Below are positions 15,685 to 22,673 of a stretch of DNA of 64,000 nt, piece after piece. The notes beneath the pieces are model-generated. The model saw nothing but the letters and a program-made list of their open reading frames with translations. It ran no database searches and was not told where the DNA came from. Source of the stretch: Halobacterium litoreum. GTDB taxonomy: Archaea; Halobacteriota; Halobacteria; Halobacteriales; Halobacteriaceae. Position 1 is the stretch's first letter; each line of letters starts with the position of its first letter. A program made the position numbers and the translations under genes. Location of the stretch: the NCBI RefSeq assembly GCF_021233415.1, contig NZ_CP089466.1, positions 62,001-126,000 of the forward strand. Reading direction: 5' to 3'.

Positions 15685-15863
15685 CAGAAATTCACCCCGC
15701 CGTCATCGTGCGATTCGCCAACCTCCTCCGCAACGAGGTTGCGGCACGCCACGTCGATGACGTGGCCGAGTGCTACCGATTCATCCCCGAAAACCGCATC
15801 ACGGGTTGCCTTTGCCGTCGCCAGTTCATCTGCGCTAAGGCGGACACGCTTCTTACGAGTCAT
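15684..15863 (-). CDS. Small RHH-like DNA-binding protein, first gene of the minus block
   Basis: 59 residues from ATG 15863: MTRKKRVRLSADELATAKA followed by RDAVFGDESVALGHVIDVACRNLV. The basic first strand and two helices fit a haloarchaeal ribbon-helix-helix-like family often found in plasmids and viruses. The frame stays open to 15905, but the TATA box at 15908-15915 and a GGAG about 12 nt before ATG 15863 support the shorter form. As first gene behind several palindromes it is a good candidate for an autoregulator. Confidence 0.65.
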   Translation of the reverse strand: MTRKKRVRLSADELATAKATRDAVFGDESVALGHVIDVACRNLVAEEVGESHDDGGVNF

Positions 15864-15907
15864 AACTTGCAGTAATCTCCTCTCAGTTGGGGTCACGTCG
15901 AACACGC

Positions 15908-15915
15908 CTTATAAG
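15908..15915 (-). promoter_or_regulatory. TATA box for the minus-strand block
   Basis: The palindromic CTTATAAG lies about 45-52 nt upstream of ATG 15863; transcription would start roughly 20 nt before the ATG, leaving a short leader with GGAG. Confidence 0.5.
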
Positions 15916-15933
15916 TGCCACGCGCGTTCACCG

Positions 15934-15970
15934 CGTCTCCTCACTTACTGCGTAATAAAAGTGAGAGACG
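15934..15970. promoter_or_regulatory. 12-bp stem with one bulge upstream of the minus-block TATA box
   Basis: CGTCTCCTCACTT (15934-15946) pairs with AAGTGAGAGACG (15959-15970) apart from a single extra C, around a 12-nt loop containing TGCGTAATAA. It lies 20-55 bp upstream of the TATA box, where an activator or repressor of the block, or an origin-binding protein, would bind. Confidence 0.4.
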
Positions 15971-16156
15971 GGCGATTTCGGGCGTCTCGGGGAGTGGTCC
16001 TAATGCCACTCGCGTTCAACGCTTTCCCTTCACGTAATGCGTAGTCAGAGTGTCCCTTTTAAAGAGAATCGGCCAGGTTTCCCCAGGTTCAATCAAACTT
16101 GCCCGCCGCCCGCGTGTTCCTCGATGCGACGGCACGGCGGGCGGGGAGGGCCGCCC

Positions 16157-16202
16157 CTTACTCGCTTAAGTGTGGTAATTGACGTAATATCATATACCTG
16201 GG
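16157..16202. repeat. Inverted repeat, right copy (pairs with 13238-13284)
   Basis: CTTACTCGCTTAAG to TCATATACCTGGG, the mirror image of the left copy. The central part, GTGGTAATTGACGT, is also echoed by GTGGTCATCGACGT about 100 bp to the right, so this region holds three related motifs. Confidence 0.6.
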
Positions 16203-16264
16203 GACGGCGGGGAGATAGGGCCGTGGCGGTGTGAGGGACTGAGGACCGTTGATGCGGGCTTGAG

Positions 16265-16312
16265 TCGCTTATCCGTGGTCATCGACGTGACGTTACACGT
16301 GAGAATAAGCGA
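16265..16312. repeat. Third copy of the motif, enclosed in an 8-bp palindrome
   Basis: TCGCTTAT (16265-16272) and ATAAGCGA (16305-16312) are perfect inverted repeats enclosing GTGGTCATCGACGTGACG, a relative of the motif at 16171-16184. The whole gap 15906-16464 (about 560 bp) contains no credible gene and is a candidate origin or operator region for the element. Confidence 0.5.
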
Positions 16313-16464
16313 AATCGGCGCGCTCAAGATTCAACTCCCCAGTCCGTGGTGGGACGGGCGAAACTCGTTGCACGACGGATGGGGTCAAACGTCTGGCGAA
16401 AACGGCCCGCAACGACTCTCATACCCAGTTAGAACGGCGATTTAGCCCACTTATTGACCAAACT

Positions 16465-17166
16465 ATGACGACGAAATGCCCGACCTGCGGTGAGGAATAC
16501 GAGAGAATCGCGCAACACTACGCTTTCAACGAGGACCACCGCCCCGACCTGAGTGATGACCAACTCGATACCGTGCGGTTTCTCCTCCTCGATGGGGCCA
16601 CGGTCGAGACGGAGGGCGCGCACCACTCGATTACGCATTACTCGACCGACGTGGAGTTTCTGAAAGCGGCGGCGGCCCGTCTCGGGGACCTGGTTACGAG
16701 TCTCCGCCTTGAGGCGACGGCGGCAGAGCAGGCGGAGCACCTGGCGGCTAAGTACCCCGACATGGACGTGACGGCGGAGCAGTGTGCGGACCTATACGCG
16801 CTCCGCACGATGCCGCATCCGCGCCTCGATGCCTACGAGGGCGGGGAGGATGTTACGGAGTTAACCCCCAACGTCATGACGTGGTTTATCGAGTTCCACG
16901 GCGGCTATCACGGCTCCGCTATTCTCCCGTCACTCCACCTCGATACGAGGGACACGGGCGTTAGTGGGGACCACCTCCGTCGGCTCTTTCACGATTACGG
17001 GATTCAGACGGGGCGACTCGCGGAGGGCGACGGCGAGACGTTTTTCGTCCCGTCGGCACGGGAGGGCGTGGTGTCGCTCCCCAAGAAGGGCATCGACCAA
17101 CTGCGAGACGTGTTCGGCATCGACATCAACCCCGCAGAGGACCAACGAAATCACGTGGTTGCATAG
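16465..17166 (+). CDS. Zinc-finger protein with possible LAGLIDADG-type endonuclease fold
   Basis: 233 residues. It opens with MTTKCPTCGEEYERIAQHYAFNEDH, a CxxC...H...H zinc finger. Next comes DLSDDQLDTVRFLLLDGATVE, placed like the first LAGLIDADG helix of haloarchaeal and viral homing-endonuclease-like proteins (LSDEQ...LLGDGS), although the canonical acidic G-D-G is changed to L-D-G. A second helix NVMTWFIEFHGGYHG and LRRLFHDYGIQTGRLAEGDG fit the second half. I infer a DNA-binding protein, perhaps a degenerate homing endonuclease. It is monocistronic, downstream of the palindrome region. Confidence 0.45.
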   Translation: MTTKCPTCGEEYERIAQHYAFNEDHRPDLSDDQLDTVRFLLLDGATVETEGAHHSITHYSTDVEFLKAAAARLGDLVTSLRLEATAAEQAEHLAAKYPDMDVTAEQCADLYALRTMPHPRLDAYEGGEDVTELTPNVMTWFIEFHGGYHGSAILPSLHLDTRDTGVSGDHLRRLFHDYGIQTGRLAEGDGETFFVPSAREGVVSLPKKGIDQLRDVFGIDINPAEDQRNHVVA

Positions 17167-17180
17167 CATACTCGATGAAG

Positions 17181-17231
17181 GGCCAGAATCTCGATTAGCG
17201 GGGTCGAAAAGGCCAAAATCCCGATTAGCGG
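17181..17231 (+). repeat. Imperfect direct repeat, 21 bp, period 30
   Basis: GGCC(A)(G/A)AATC(T/C)CGATTAGCGG occurs at 17181-17201 and 17211-17231 with two mismatches. It lies just after the zinc-finger gene in a gap of about 340 bp (17167-17509) with no other visible gene. Only two units, so not an array; possibly a binding site pair. Confidence 0.45.
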
Positions 17232-17509
17232 CGTGGCGTTCGGCTCACTCACCTACCTACGAACGGGCCGATTCGAGGTGGGTGATATTCTTCAAGGTAA
17301 TGCACACGCCTCAGATGCGGCAACATCCTCCGCGTAACCGAACGAGTTGCATCGGAACTCGGTCGCACCCCACCCTACTCCCCCCGTCAAGATTAGTGAG
17401 CAGACGGGTCCCATACGCGGGTGGGGTAGGGGTGGATTCGCGCCCGCCACGTGAGTCGAATCTATCCAGGGGGTAATCTAGTAGTGTTTGGATAGTGAAT
17501 GTTCCCAGT

Positions 17510-18064
17510 ATGCTAATTGACCTACTCCCAACGTCGCTCGCGGCCCTCATTCCTGAACTCTCCTTGCTCCTCATCGGGTATGTAGTGGAGAAACACTACG
17601 TTAGCCGTGTGACGTGCTTCACGAACGTGCTGGCCCTCAACGTTCATTTCCTGACCGTCGGAGAGTCGGGGCTATGGCTTGGGCTATATGCTGACCTTGG
17701 TTTGCTCCTCGGGGCTTGGGGTTTCCTCCACTACATGGAACAGGAAAGTCTCAGTAGGGACTACTATCAAGTATCACATATCCTATATTCGTCTCTCGTC
17801 GTTGGGGCGATTATTCTATACCCTCACATCGAGTGGATTTTCTCTGCTATTCTCGGGGACGGCTCCCTTCCCGCGATAGGAGTGGTGGGTATAGCGGTGC
17901 TCATCAACCTCGCATTATTGGACGATGAGGACCAACTTCATTACCGACTCGCACGCGACATCAGGGTCAACGAGTTCATCGTGAATAGCCCAACGCTCGA
18001 AGTAGACCTTGGAGACGGCTATTTCACTCGGAGACACTTGGAGGACTGGTTTAGAGTGAAATAG
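17510..18064 (+). CDS. Multi-pass membrane protein of the element, unknown
   Basis: 184 residues from ATG 17510 (MLIDLLPTSLAALIPELSLL); a GTG five codons upstream (17495) is an alternative. About four hydrophobic helices are visible: PELSLLLIGYVV, LNVHFLTVGESGLWLGLYADLGLLLGAW, ILYSSLVVGAIILYPHIEWIF and LPAIGVVGIAVLINLALL. After the last helix a hydrophilic domain of about 50 residues follows (DDEDQLHYRLARDIRVNEFIV). Its DNA is distinctly less GC-rich than host genes. Not recognised; it could be an element envelope, entry or exclusion protein. Confidence 0.6.
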   Translation: MLIDLLPTSLAALIPELSLLLIGYVVEKHYVSRVTCFTNVLALNVHFLTVGESGLWLGLYADLGLLLGAWGFLHYMEQESLSRDYYQVSHILYSSLVVGAIILYPHIEWIFSAILGDGSLPAIGVVGIAVLINLALLDDEDQLHYRLARDIRVNEFIVNSPTLEVDLGDGYFTRRHLEDWFRVK

Positions 18065-18068
18065 CGGC

Positions 18069-18302
18069 TCAGAATCCTTGGTCATCAACCCACGACCAAA
18101 CCAGTAACCCGCCGAAAACCAGGGCGAGTAGAATTATCAAGGGAAAGTTGGGGACGGCTATCTGCGGAATAACGGGGAGGACGCACGCTTTCATATTGAA
18201 TCCAGGCTCTCCAAGATGAGGGATGCAGGTTAGAAGCATGAGGCCCGCTATGATGACCCCAATAGCGCCCGCCACGCCTATGGCTCTCTCAATCGGCCCC
18301 AT
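18069..18302 (-). CDS. Small two-pass membrane protein of the element
   Basis: 77 residues: helix 1 ERAIGVAGAIGVIIAGLMLL, a loop with three Cys-containing segments (TCIPHLGEPGFNMKACVLPV), helix 2 FPLIILLALVFGGLLVWSW, and a short acidic end. It is convergent with the upstream membrane gene, 4 nt apart. Not recognised. The low GC and position suggest it is element cargo. Confidence 0.55.
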   Translation of the reverse strand: MGPIERAIGVAGAIGVIIAGLMLLTCIPHLGEPGFNMKACVLPVIPQIAVPNFPLIILLALVFGGLLVWSWVDDQGF

Positions 18303-18373
18303 GTATTGCGAAAATGTCCCGCATCCGATAAGCCTTCGGAGGAATTGAACGGTGAGGAGAGAGATTTCTGCGG

Positions 18374-19390
18374 TTAGATGTCCTCCACGTACTCCCGACG
18401 GCGGTTCATTTTACCCTCCTTTGAGGCGGCATCGTAGTGCGCATCAATCACGTCGGGGGACACGTCCATGCGGTCGCTCACCGCGACCTTCGGAACGTCG
18501 TTATCCAGGTGATGCGTGATTGACCCACGACGGATAGGGTGTGCGCTCACCGCATCGGGGCACTGAGAGGCCTTATCGTAGTCCGTCCGCGCCTCGCAGT
18601 CCATCGGGTCCTTATCGTGGGGGCACTCCCCTGCGTAGATGCAGGGCCGCGTGAGGCGGTATGCAGTCCGCCGAATCGTGACCTTCCCCATCCGTCCGTT
18701 CTTGGTCGTGATGAGGGGGTCGCGGCCATGCTCATCGGTCGCGTTCTCCCGCTTGCGTTCGAGGTAGTCATCTATCACCTCGCACTCCGCATCACCCAAG
18801 GCAATCATGCGCTCCCCCGCCTCCTTATTCTTGAGCGGGGTCCCCGTATCGGGCCGATGAACCAACTCTAACGCTCCTTTCCGTGGATAGTAGTCCTCAA
18901 CATCGAGGGCGCGGAGGCCGCCCGTCCGCATCCCCGTTTTCCAGAGTACGAGGAACGCCACGTGGTCGCGTGAAGCGTACTCGAACCGTTCGAGGAAATC
19001 GAGGATGGAACGGGCGCGTTCGGCGGAGAGGGATTCATCCCGCCGATTCTCGTACTTATCGAGGGACGGGAGTAGGACCTTCTCGTGAAGGTTCGAGGGG
19101 ACTGCATCAATCCGCCCGCAAAAGTCGATGAAGTGGCGGATGTTGGACATCTGCGAGCGGAGCGTGACGTTATTCAAGTCCCCGTCCTCGCGCCGCCACT
19201 TGCGATAGTTCATCAAGTCGCGGCCATCGAGGGTGTTCATGTTCTCGATGTCCTCCTCTCCGCACCACCGCACGAAGTGGCGTAGTTGGTACTCGCGGGT
19301 TTGAACCGTACTCTCGGCCTTCTCGGTACGGATTGCTTCAAGGTACTGGGCTTTCGCTTCTGCTGGCGCTATGGGCTTTAGGTCCGACAT
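18374..19390 (-). CDS. Tyrosine recombinase / integrase
   Basis: A phage-type integrase of 338 residues that catalyses site-specific integration of the element. The N-terminal SAM-like core-binding domain runs to about residue 115. The catalytic domain shows R155 (TGMRTGGLRALD), a Lys in TPLKNKEAGERM (187-193), the H-x-x-R box HPIRRGSITHH (H284, R287), and nucleophile Y319 in VIDAHYDAASK, so it looks active. A Cys/His cluster (CIYAGECPHDKDPMDCEA...CPDA) suggests a bound metal, as in many haloarchaeal SNJ2-like integrases. The start MSDLKPIAP matches relatives; the frame stays open to 19462. It points away from attR, 220 bp distant. Confidence 0.93.
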   Translation of the reverse strand: MSDLKPIAPAEAKAQYLEAIRTEKAESTVQTREYQLRHFVRWCGEEDIENMNTLDGRDLMNYRKWRREDGDLNNVTLRSQMSNIRHFIDFCGRIDAVPSNLHEKVLLPSLDKYENRRDESLSAERARSILDFLERFEYASRDHVAFLVLWKTGMRTGGLRALDVEDYYPRKGALELVHRPDTGTPLKNKEAGERMIALGDAECEVIDDYLERKRENATDEHGRDPLITTKNGRMGKVTIRRTAYRLTRPCIYAGECPHDKDPMDCEARTDYDKASQCPDAVSAHPIRRGSITHHLDNDVPKVAVSDRMDVSPDVIDAHYDAASKEGKMNRRREYVEDI

Positions 19391-19585
19391 GGTTTGACTC
19401 TGCAAAGCCCGTGAGGCGCGCCGATTCGCGGTCTGGTTTCTCGCGGCGTGGGTGTTTGCCATCTGGTGTCATGGTCACGGCTATCGGTTGGGGTACTCAA
19501 CGGAGCAATTCCGTACCCGTCGGTAACGGGTGAGTCTTGGTAATAATTAGGCTCCGTTTGATGTTTAATCTGCATGAAGCGGCAA

Positions 19586-19610
19586 CATAACCCGCATAAC
19601 CGCATGGGTT
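19586..19610. other. Arm-type repeats abutting attR
   Basis: Direct repeats CATAACC at 19586-19592 and 19595-19601 and the inverted pair AACCC/GGGTT (19589-19593, 19606-19610) lie directly before the core at 19611. Such arrays are typical integrase arm or core-binding sites. Confidence 0.45.
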
Positions 19611-19617
19611 CGCCGCT
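19611..19617 (+). repeat. attR core (CGCCGCT)
   Basis: Partner of 11680-11686. TFB codons resume in frame immediately after it (CTC ACT CGC). Confidence 0.65.
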
Positions 19618-20283
19618 CACTCGCTCCCGACACGACCGCGGCCTCTCCACGGAAATCGGTCGCTCCACCCGGCTGAAGGGACGCAAGCGACGGAAGTTCG
19701 CGCGCCTCCGCCGCCAGCACAAGCGCGCGAACATCTCCTCGAAGGCGGAACGGAATCAGGTGTACGGCTTCACCGAGATTCGGCGCCTCGTCGGCGCGCT
19801 CGGCCTCCCGCGGAGCGTGCGCGACCAGGCCTGCGCGCTGTTCGACTCCGCGCAGAGCGAGGACCTGCTCCGCGGGCGCACCATCGAGGGGTTCGCCGCC
19901 GCCGCCGTCTACGCCGTCTGCCGGACGAACGGTCTCTCCCGCACGCTCGCCGAAGTCGAAGCCGTCGCGCGCGGCGACGAAGCCGAACTCTCGGCCGCCT
20001 ACGACGCGATGAACCGCGACCTCGGCCTGCCGACCGGCCCCATCGACCCCCGCGACTACCTCCCGCGGTACGCCGACGAACTCGACCTCCCGACCGACGT
20101 GGAACGGCGCGCCCGCGAACTCGTCGAGACCGCCGAGGACCGCAACCTCGTCTCCGGGAAGAACCCCAGCGGCGTCGCCGCCGCCTGCCTCTACACCGCC
20201 GCCGACGCCGCCGACGTGCCTGTCACGCAGGCCGATGCGGCCGCCGTCGCCGACGTGACGCCGGTGACGCTGCGCTCGACGTA

Positions 20284-20940
20284 CTACGACTTGCAGGACT
20301 GAACGCGACCCGCGAGCCGAGCGACCTGTTCTGCCGCCGCCGTCTCCGGCGCCGCTTCCCGAACCGGCCGCCCGGTCTCCAGCGTCGCCGCCAGCGCCTC
20401 GGACTCGGGCACCGAGACCACCGGCGCGCCGAGCGCGTCCGCCACGGCGTCCGCGGCGTCGCTCGCGCGATTGAACACCACCGCCGCCAGCCCCGCGTCC
20501 AGTTCGACCGCGAGCGACCGCGCCCGCAGCGCGTCGGCGAGCGCCGCGCGGTCCGGCGTCGTCACAACCACCGCAGCGTCCGCCGCCAGCAGGGGGAGGC
20601 CCACGTCAGCGCTCAGGCCCGCCGGACAGTCGACGACGACGTCGCCGTAGGCGTCGGCGGCCTCGCGGAGCGCACCGACGAGGCGTCGCGGGTCGCCCTC
20701 GCGGGCGCCGGCGAGCGTCCGCCCGCACGGGAGGATTCGCACCGCACCGGTCTCGCGGACGGCTTCGACTGCGCTCGCGCGACCAGCGAGCACGTCGTGG
20801 AGGTCCGGGCCGCGGCCCGCCGGCACGTCCGCCATTCCGAGGTCGGCGTCCACGAGCACGGCGCCGAGTTCGCCCGCGAGGCTCAGCGACACCGTCGTCT
20901 TTCCGACGCCGCCCTTCCCGCCGCAGACCGCGAGAATCAC
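20284..20940 (-). CDS. MinD/ParA-family ATPase
   Basis: 218 residues from GTG 20940 (V/M-ILAVCGGKGGVGKTT). It is a deviant-Walker ATPase with the signature KGGVGKTT, the strand GAVLVDADLGMADV, Walker B-like DVVVDCPAGL and AAVVVTTPDRAAL. MinD proteins of haloarchaea place membrane or polar structures; the target here is unknown. GTG overlaps the stop of the upstream gene (GTGA), so it is the last of four coupled genes reading from 22626. Convergent with the TFB C-terminal half. Confidence 0.9.
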   Translation of the reverse strand: MILAVCGGKGGVGKTTVSLSLAGELGAVLVDADLGMADVPAGRGPDLHDVLAGRASAVEAVRETGAVRILPCGRTLAGAREGDPRRLVGALREAADAYGDVVVDCPAGLSADVGLPLLAADAAVVVTTPDRAALADALRARSLAVELDAGLAAVVFNRASDAADAVADALGAPVVSVPESEALAATLETGRPVREAAPETAAAEQVARLAGRVQSCKS

Positions 20941-21437
20941 TCGTCGACCGCCTCCCGGAGCCGAGTCGCGCGCGCCGCGAGCGCCGCCACGCTCTCCCGG
21001 TCGGCGTCCGTCGCGTCGCCGTCCGTCGCGCGCTCGGAGACGCCCGACAGCCACGCTCGCGTCTCCTCGGGGACCGCTTCGGCGGGCGGCGTCACCGCGT
21101 CGCGGGGCGGACGCGGGTCGCCGAGGTCGGCGACGGCTTCGGCGGTCGTCGGCACGCCGTCGGCGGCGCGCTCCGTCCACGCAACCTCGGCAGGAGGCGA
21201 CCCCGGCGCGCCGGGCGTCGCGTACCCGAGCGCGCGGCGGCCGCCCGGTTCGACGACCCCTTCCCAGCCGCCGTCGTCCCACCCCGGCGCGGGCAGGTCG
21301 CCCTCCCTCGGGGGCCACACCGCGCCAGCACACCGGTTCGCGACGCGCACCCGGACCGGGTGGTCGTCGTCGTTGTGGACGAGCACTGCGACGAGTGTCA
21401 CGCCGTCCCGTCGGTAGACCTCCGTCTCCAGTCGCAT
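20937..21437 (-). CDS. Conserved haloarchaeal protein (DUF7857-type, recalled)
   Basis: 166 residues. The N-terminal 80 look like a beta-sandwich: LETEVYRRDGVTLVAVLVHNDDDHPVRVRVANR, with a W-x-P-x-E motif (VWPPREGDLPAPGWDDGGWEG). Low-complexity Pro/Ala residues follow, then a helix with LSGVSERATDG. It is consistently linked to MinD in haloarchaea; I recall the domain as DUF7857. Coupled by GTGA to MinD. Function unknown, possibly a MinD cargo. Confidence 0.65.
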   Translation of the reverse strand: MRLETEVYRRDGVTLVAVLVHNDDDHPVRVRVANRCAGAVWPPREGDLPAPGWDDGGWEGVVEPGGRRALGYATPGAPGSPPAEVAWTERAADGVPTTAEAVADLGDPRPPRDAVTPPAEAVPEETRAWLSGVSERATDGDATDADRESVAALAARATRLREAVDE

Positions 21438-21463
21438 GGCCCCAGGTGGCCGCGCGCTCGGAT

Positions 21464-22291
21464 TTAAACCTCCACCAGCAACACGGGCGCGTCGAGTGCG
21501 GCCCGCGCCCTGGACGCGTCGCCGAACACGTCGCCGGCGACGACGAGTGGCGCGCCGGGTCGCGCGAGTCGCGCGACGGCACAGGCCGCCGCCACGTCCG
21601 GCCCGTCGAACTCGCGTGGTGCGGCGGGAGAACCGGGAACGGGGAGCGCGCGCAACGCACGGCGGAACGACTCGCCGTACTCGTCGACGAGCGCGCGGCG
21701 CGCGTCCCGCCGCAGATTCTCCCGGCGGTCTTCGAGCGCGAGGCGGCGCTCCCGAGTGTCGCGTGCGCTCCGGGCGCGGTCGCGCGCCGCGGCCAGCGCC
21801 TCCAGAGCGGCGTGGTGGTCGGTCTCGGCGTCCGCGAGTTCGCGGTTCACCGCCCGAAGCGCCTCCTCGGCCCCGGACGCGTCGCGTCCCGCGTCCCGCG
21901 CCGCCTCGACTCGCCCGCTCGCCCGCGCCACCTGCTCGCGGAGCGCGTCCACGTCCGCCGCCGCGTCCGCGACGCGCTCTCGCGCCGCTTCGAGGTCCAC
22001 GCTCGGCGCGTCGAGGGCCGCAAGTTCTGCTTCCACGCGCCCCAAACCGCGGTCGTACTCGGTGCGCGCGCCCCTGCTCCGCGCGGCGTCCGCGACGGCC
22101 GCCGGGACGCGAACCGAGACGCCGCGGTGGAGGAAGCCGACGCGCTCGTGGACGGCCCGGGGCGGCGCGCCCACCACGCGGTCGTCGCTCGGGTCGCGGA
22201 CGGCTTCCAGAACTGTTCCGGCGTCGACCCCCGTGTTCCGCAGGTCGAAGGACTGGCCGGTCGCGTCGACGGCCCCGAACGCGACTCTCAT
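21464..22291 (-). CDS. Coiled-coil haloarchaeal protein (DUF7856-type, recalled)
   Basis: 275 residues. The first about 85 form a compact domain ending GFLHRGVSVRVPAAVADAARSRG. Residues about 90-200 are a long Ala/Arg/Glu-rich coiled coil (LEAARERVADAAADVDALREQ and on). The C-terminal segment AAACAVARLARPGAPLVVAGD resembles a Rossmann-like strand pair. It is coupled by ATGA to the upstream gene and 27 nt from the next, in the MinD cluster. Possibly a scaffold for a MinD-positioned complex. Confidence 0.65.
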   Translation of the reverse strand: MRVAFGAVDATGQSFDLRNTGVDAGTVLEAVRDPSDDRVVGAPPRAVHERVGFLHRGVSVRVPAAVADAARSRGARTEYDRGLGRVEAELAALDAPSVDLEAARERVADAAADVDALREQVARASGRVEAARDAGRDASGAEEALRAVNRELADAETDHHAALEALAAARDRARSARDTRERRLALEDRRENLRRDARRALVDEYGESFRRALRALPVPGSPAAPREFDGPDVAAACAVARLARPGAPLVVAGDVFGDASRARAALDAPVLLVEV

Positions 22292-22626
22292 AACTCGGCG
22301 TCGCGCAGGTCGTCGGGCGCCGGATGGTCGGTGCCCGCTGCGAACTTCGCGTACGGCGTGCTCGCGGCGTCCCGGTTCTCGTACGCGCTCGCCGCCTCGC
22401 GCACGCCGTCGGGCACGTCCGCGAACTCGTTGAGCGGCGCCGTGCGCTCGACTTGCACGTCGTCCGCGTGTTTCTCCCGCAGGCGGAGCGCGTGGAACGC
22501 CCCGAACTCCGTCTCGGCGAGCAACGCGGCGCGCCCGAACCGACGCACGACGCAGTCCTCGTGGGTTCGACAGACGTTCCGCAGGCTCTGTCTCGCCGCC
22601 CGCGAGTACGTCACGACCAACAGCAC
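22288..22626 (-). CDS. Conserved haloarchaeal protein (DUF7855-type, recalled), first gene of MinD cluster
   Basis: 112 residues starting MLLVVTYSRAARQSLRNVCRTHEDCVVRRFGRAALLAETEFGAFHAL. Two Cys (in NVCRTHEDC) and several basic residues precede a short beta region with L-R-L-R-E-K-H. It is the first of four coupled genes ending in MinD. Its promoter is clear. I recall the family as DUF7855; its function is not known to me. Confidence 0.65.
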   Translation of the reverse strand: MLLVVTYSRAARQSLRNVCRTHEDCVVRRFGRAALLAETEFGAFHALRLREKHADDVQVERTAPLNEFADVPDGVREAASAYENRDAASTPYAKFAAGTDHPAPDDLRDAEL

Positions 22627-22648
22627 TAATCGAGCGTTATCGTAGCGC

Positions 22649-22656
22649 TAAAAATT
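22649..22656 (-). promoter_or_regulatory. TATA box of the four-gene MinD cluster
   Basis: Minus-strand AATTTTTA is centred about 26 nt from ATG 22626, in the 47-bp gap after the 92-aa gene, so the MinD cluster has its own leaderless promoter. Confidence 0.5.
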
Positions 22657-22673
22657 ACTTTCGAACTACGGAA

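Larger units (their letters stand above)
11680..19617. mobile_element. Integrated element (about 7.9 kb) with tyrosine integrase, inserted inside tfb
   Basis: The element is bounded by the two halves of one tfb gene and by a shared 7-bp core CGCCGCT (11680-11686 and 19611-19617). Joining the halves across one core restores GAPLTRSRHDRG, the expected TFB sequence. Inside are a tyrosine integrase at the right end, a coupled minus-strand block of six small genes (13299-15863), an isolated zinc-ribbon gene, a HEPN-like protein, a zinc-finger protein and two membrane proteins. Parts of the element are clearly more AT-rich than the host. I see no replication initiator, capsid, spike or packaging ATPase, so it may be a small integrative plasmid-like element, a satellite or a decayed provirus. 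Confidence 0.88.
19574..20302 (+). pseudogene. tfb: Transcription initiation factor TFB, C-terminal core with element-supplied start
   Basis: From residue 12 (GSPLTRSRHDRGLSTEIGRS) this 242-residue frame is the rest of TFB: the linker LKGRKRRKFARLRRQ and two cyclin folds, beginning about QVYGFTEIRRLVGALGLP and PTDVERRARELVETAEDRN. The final HTH-like part VTPVTLRSTYYDLQD is intact. The element provides in-frame ATGs at 19574 and 19604, so a TFB lacking its zinc ribbon could still be translated if a promoter lies in the element end. Without the ribbon it could bind TBP-DNA but not recruit polymerase normally. Convergent with the MinD gene, overlapping by 19 bp. Confidence 0.9.

Noticed and set aside
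13299-15863. Toxin-antitoxin operon
   Set aside because: The block has DNA-binding-like proteins, but none has a recognisable toxin fold or a PIN, RelE or MazF motif.
17181-17231. CRISPR array
   Set aside because: Only two imperfect units with a 9-bp spacer and no cas genes in the window.
18374-19462. Integrase starting at 19462
   Set aside because: The extra 24 residues (MANTHAARNQTANRR and on) are unlike integrase N-termini; MSDLKPIAP at 19390 fits better.
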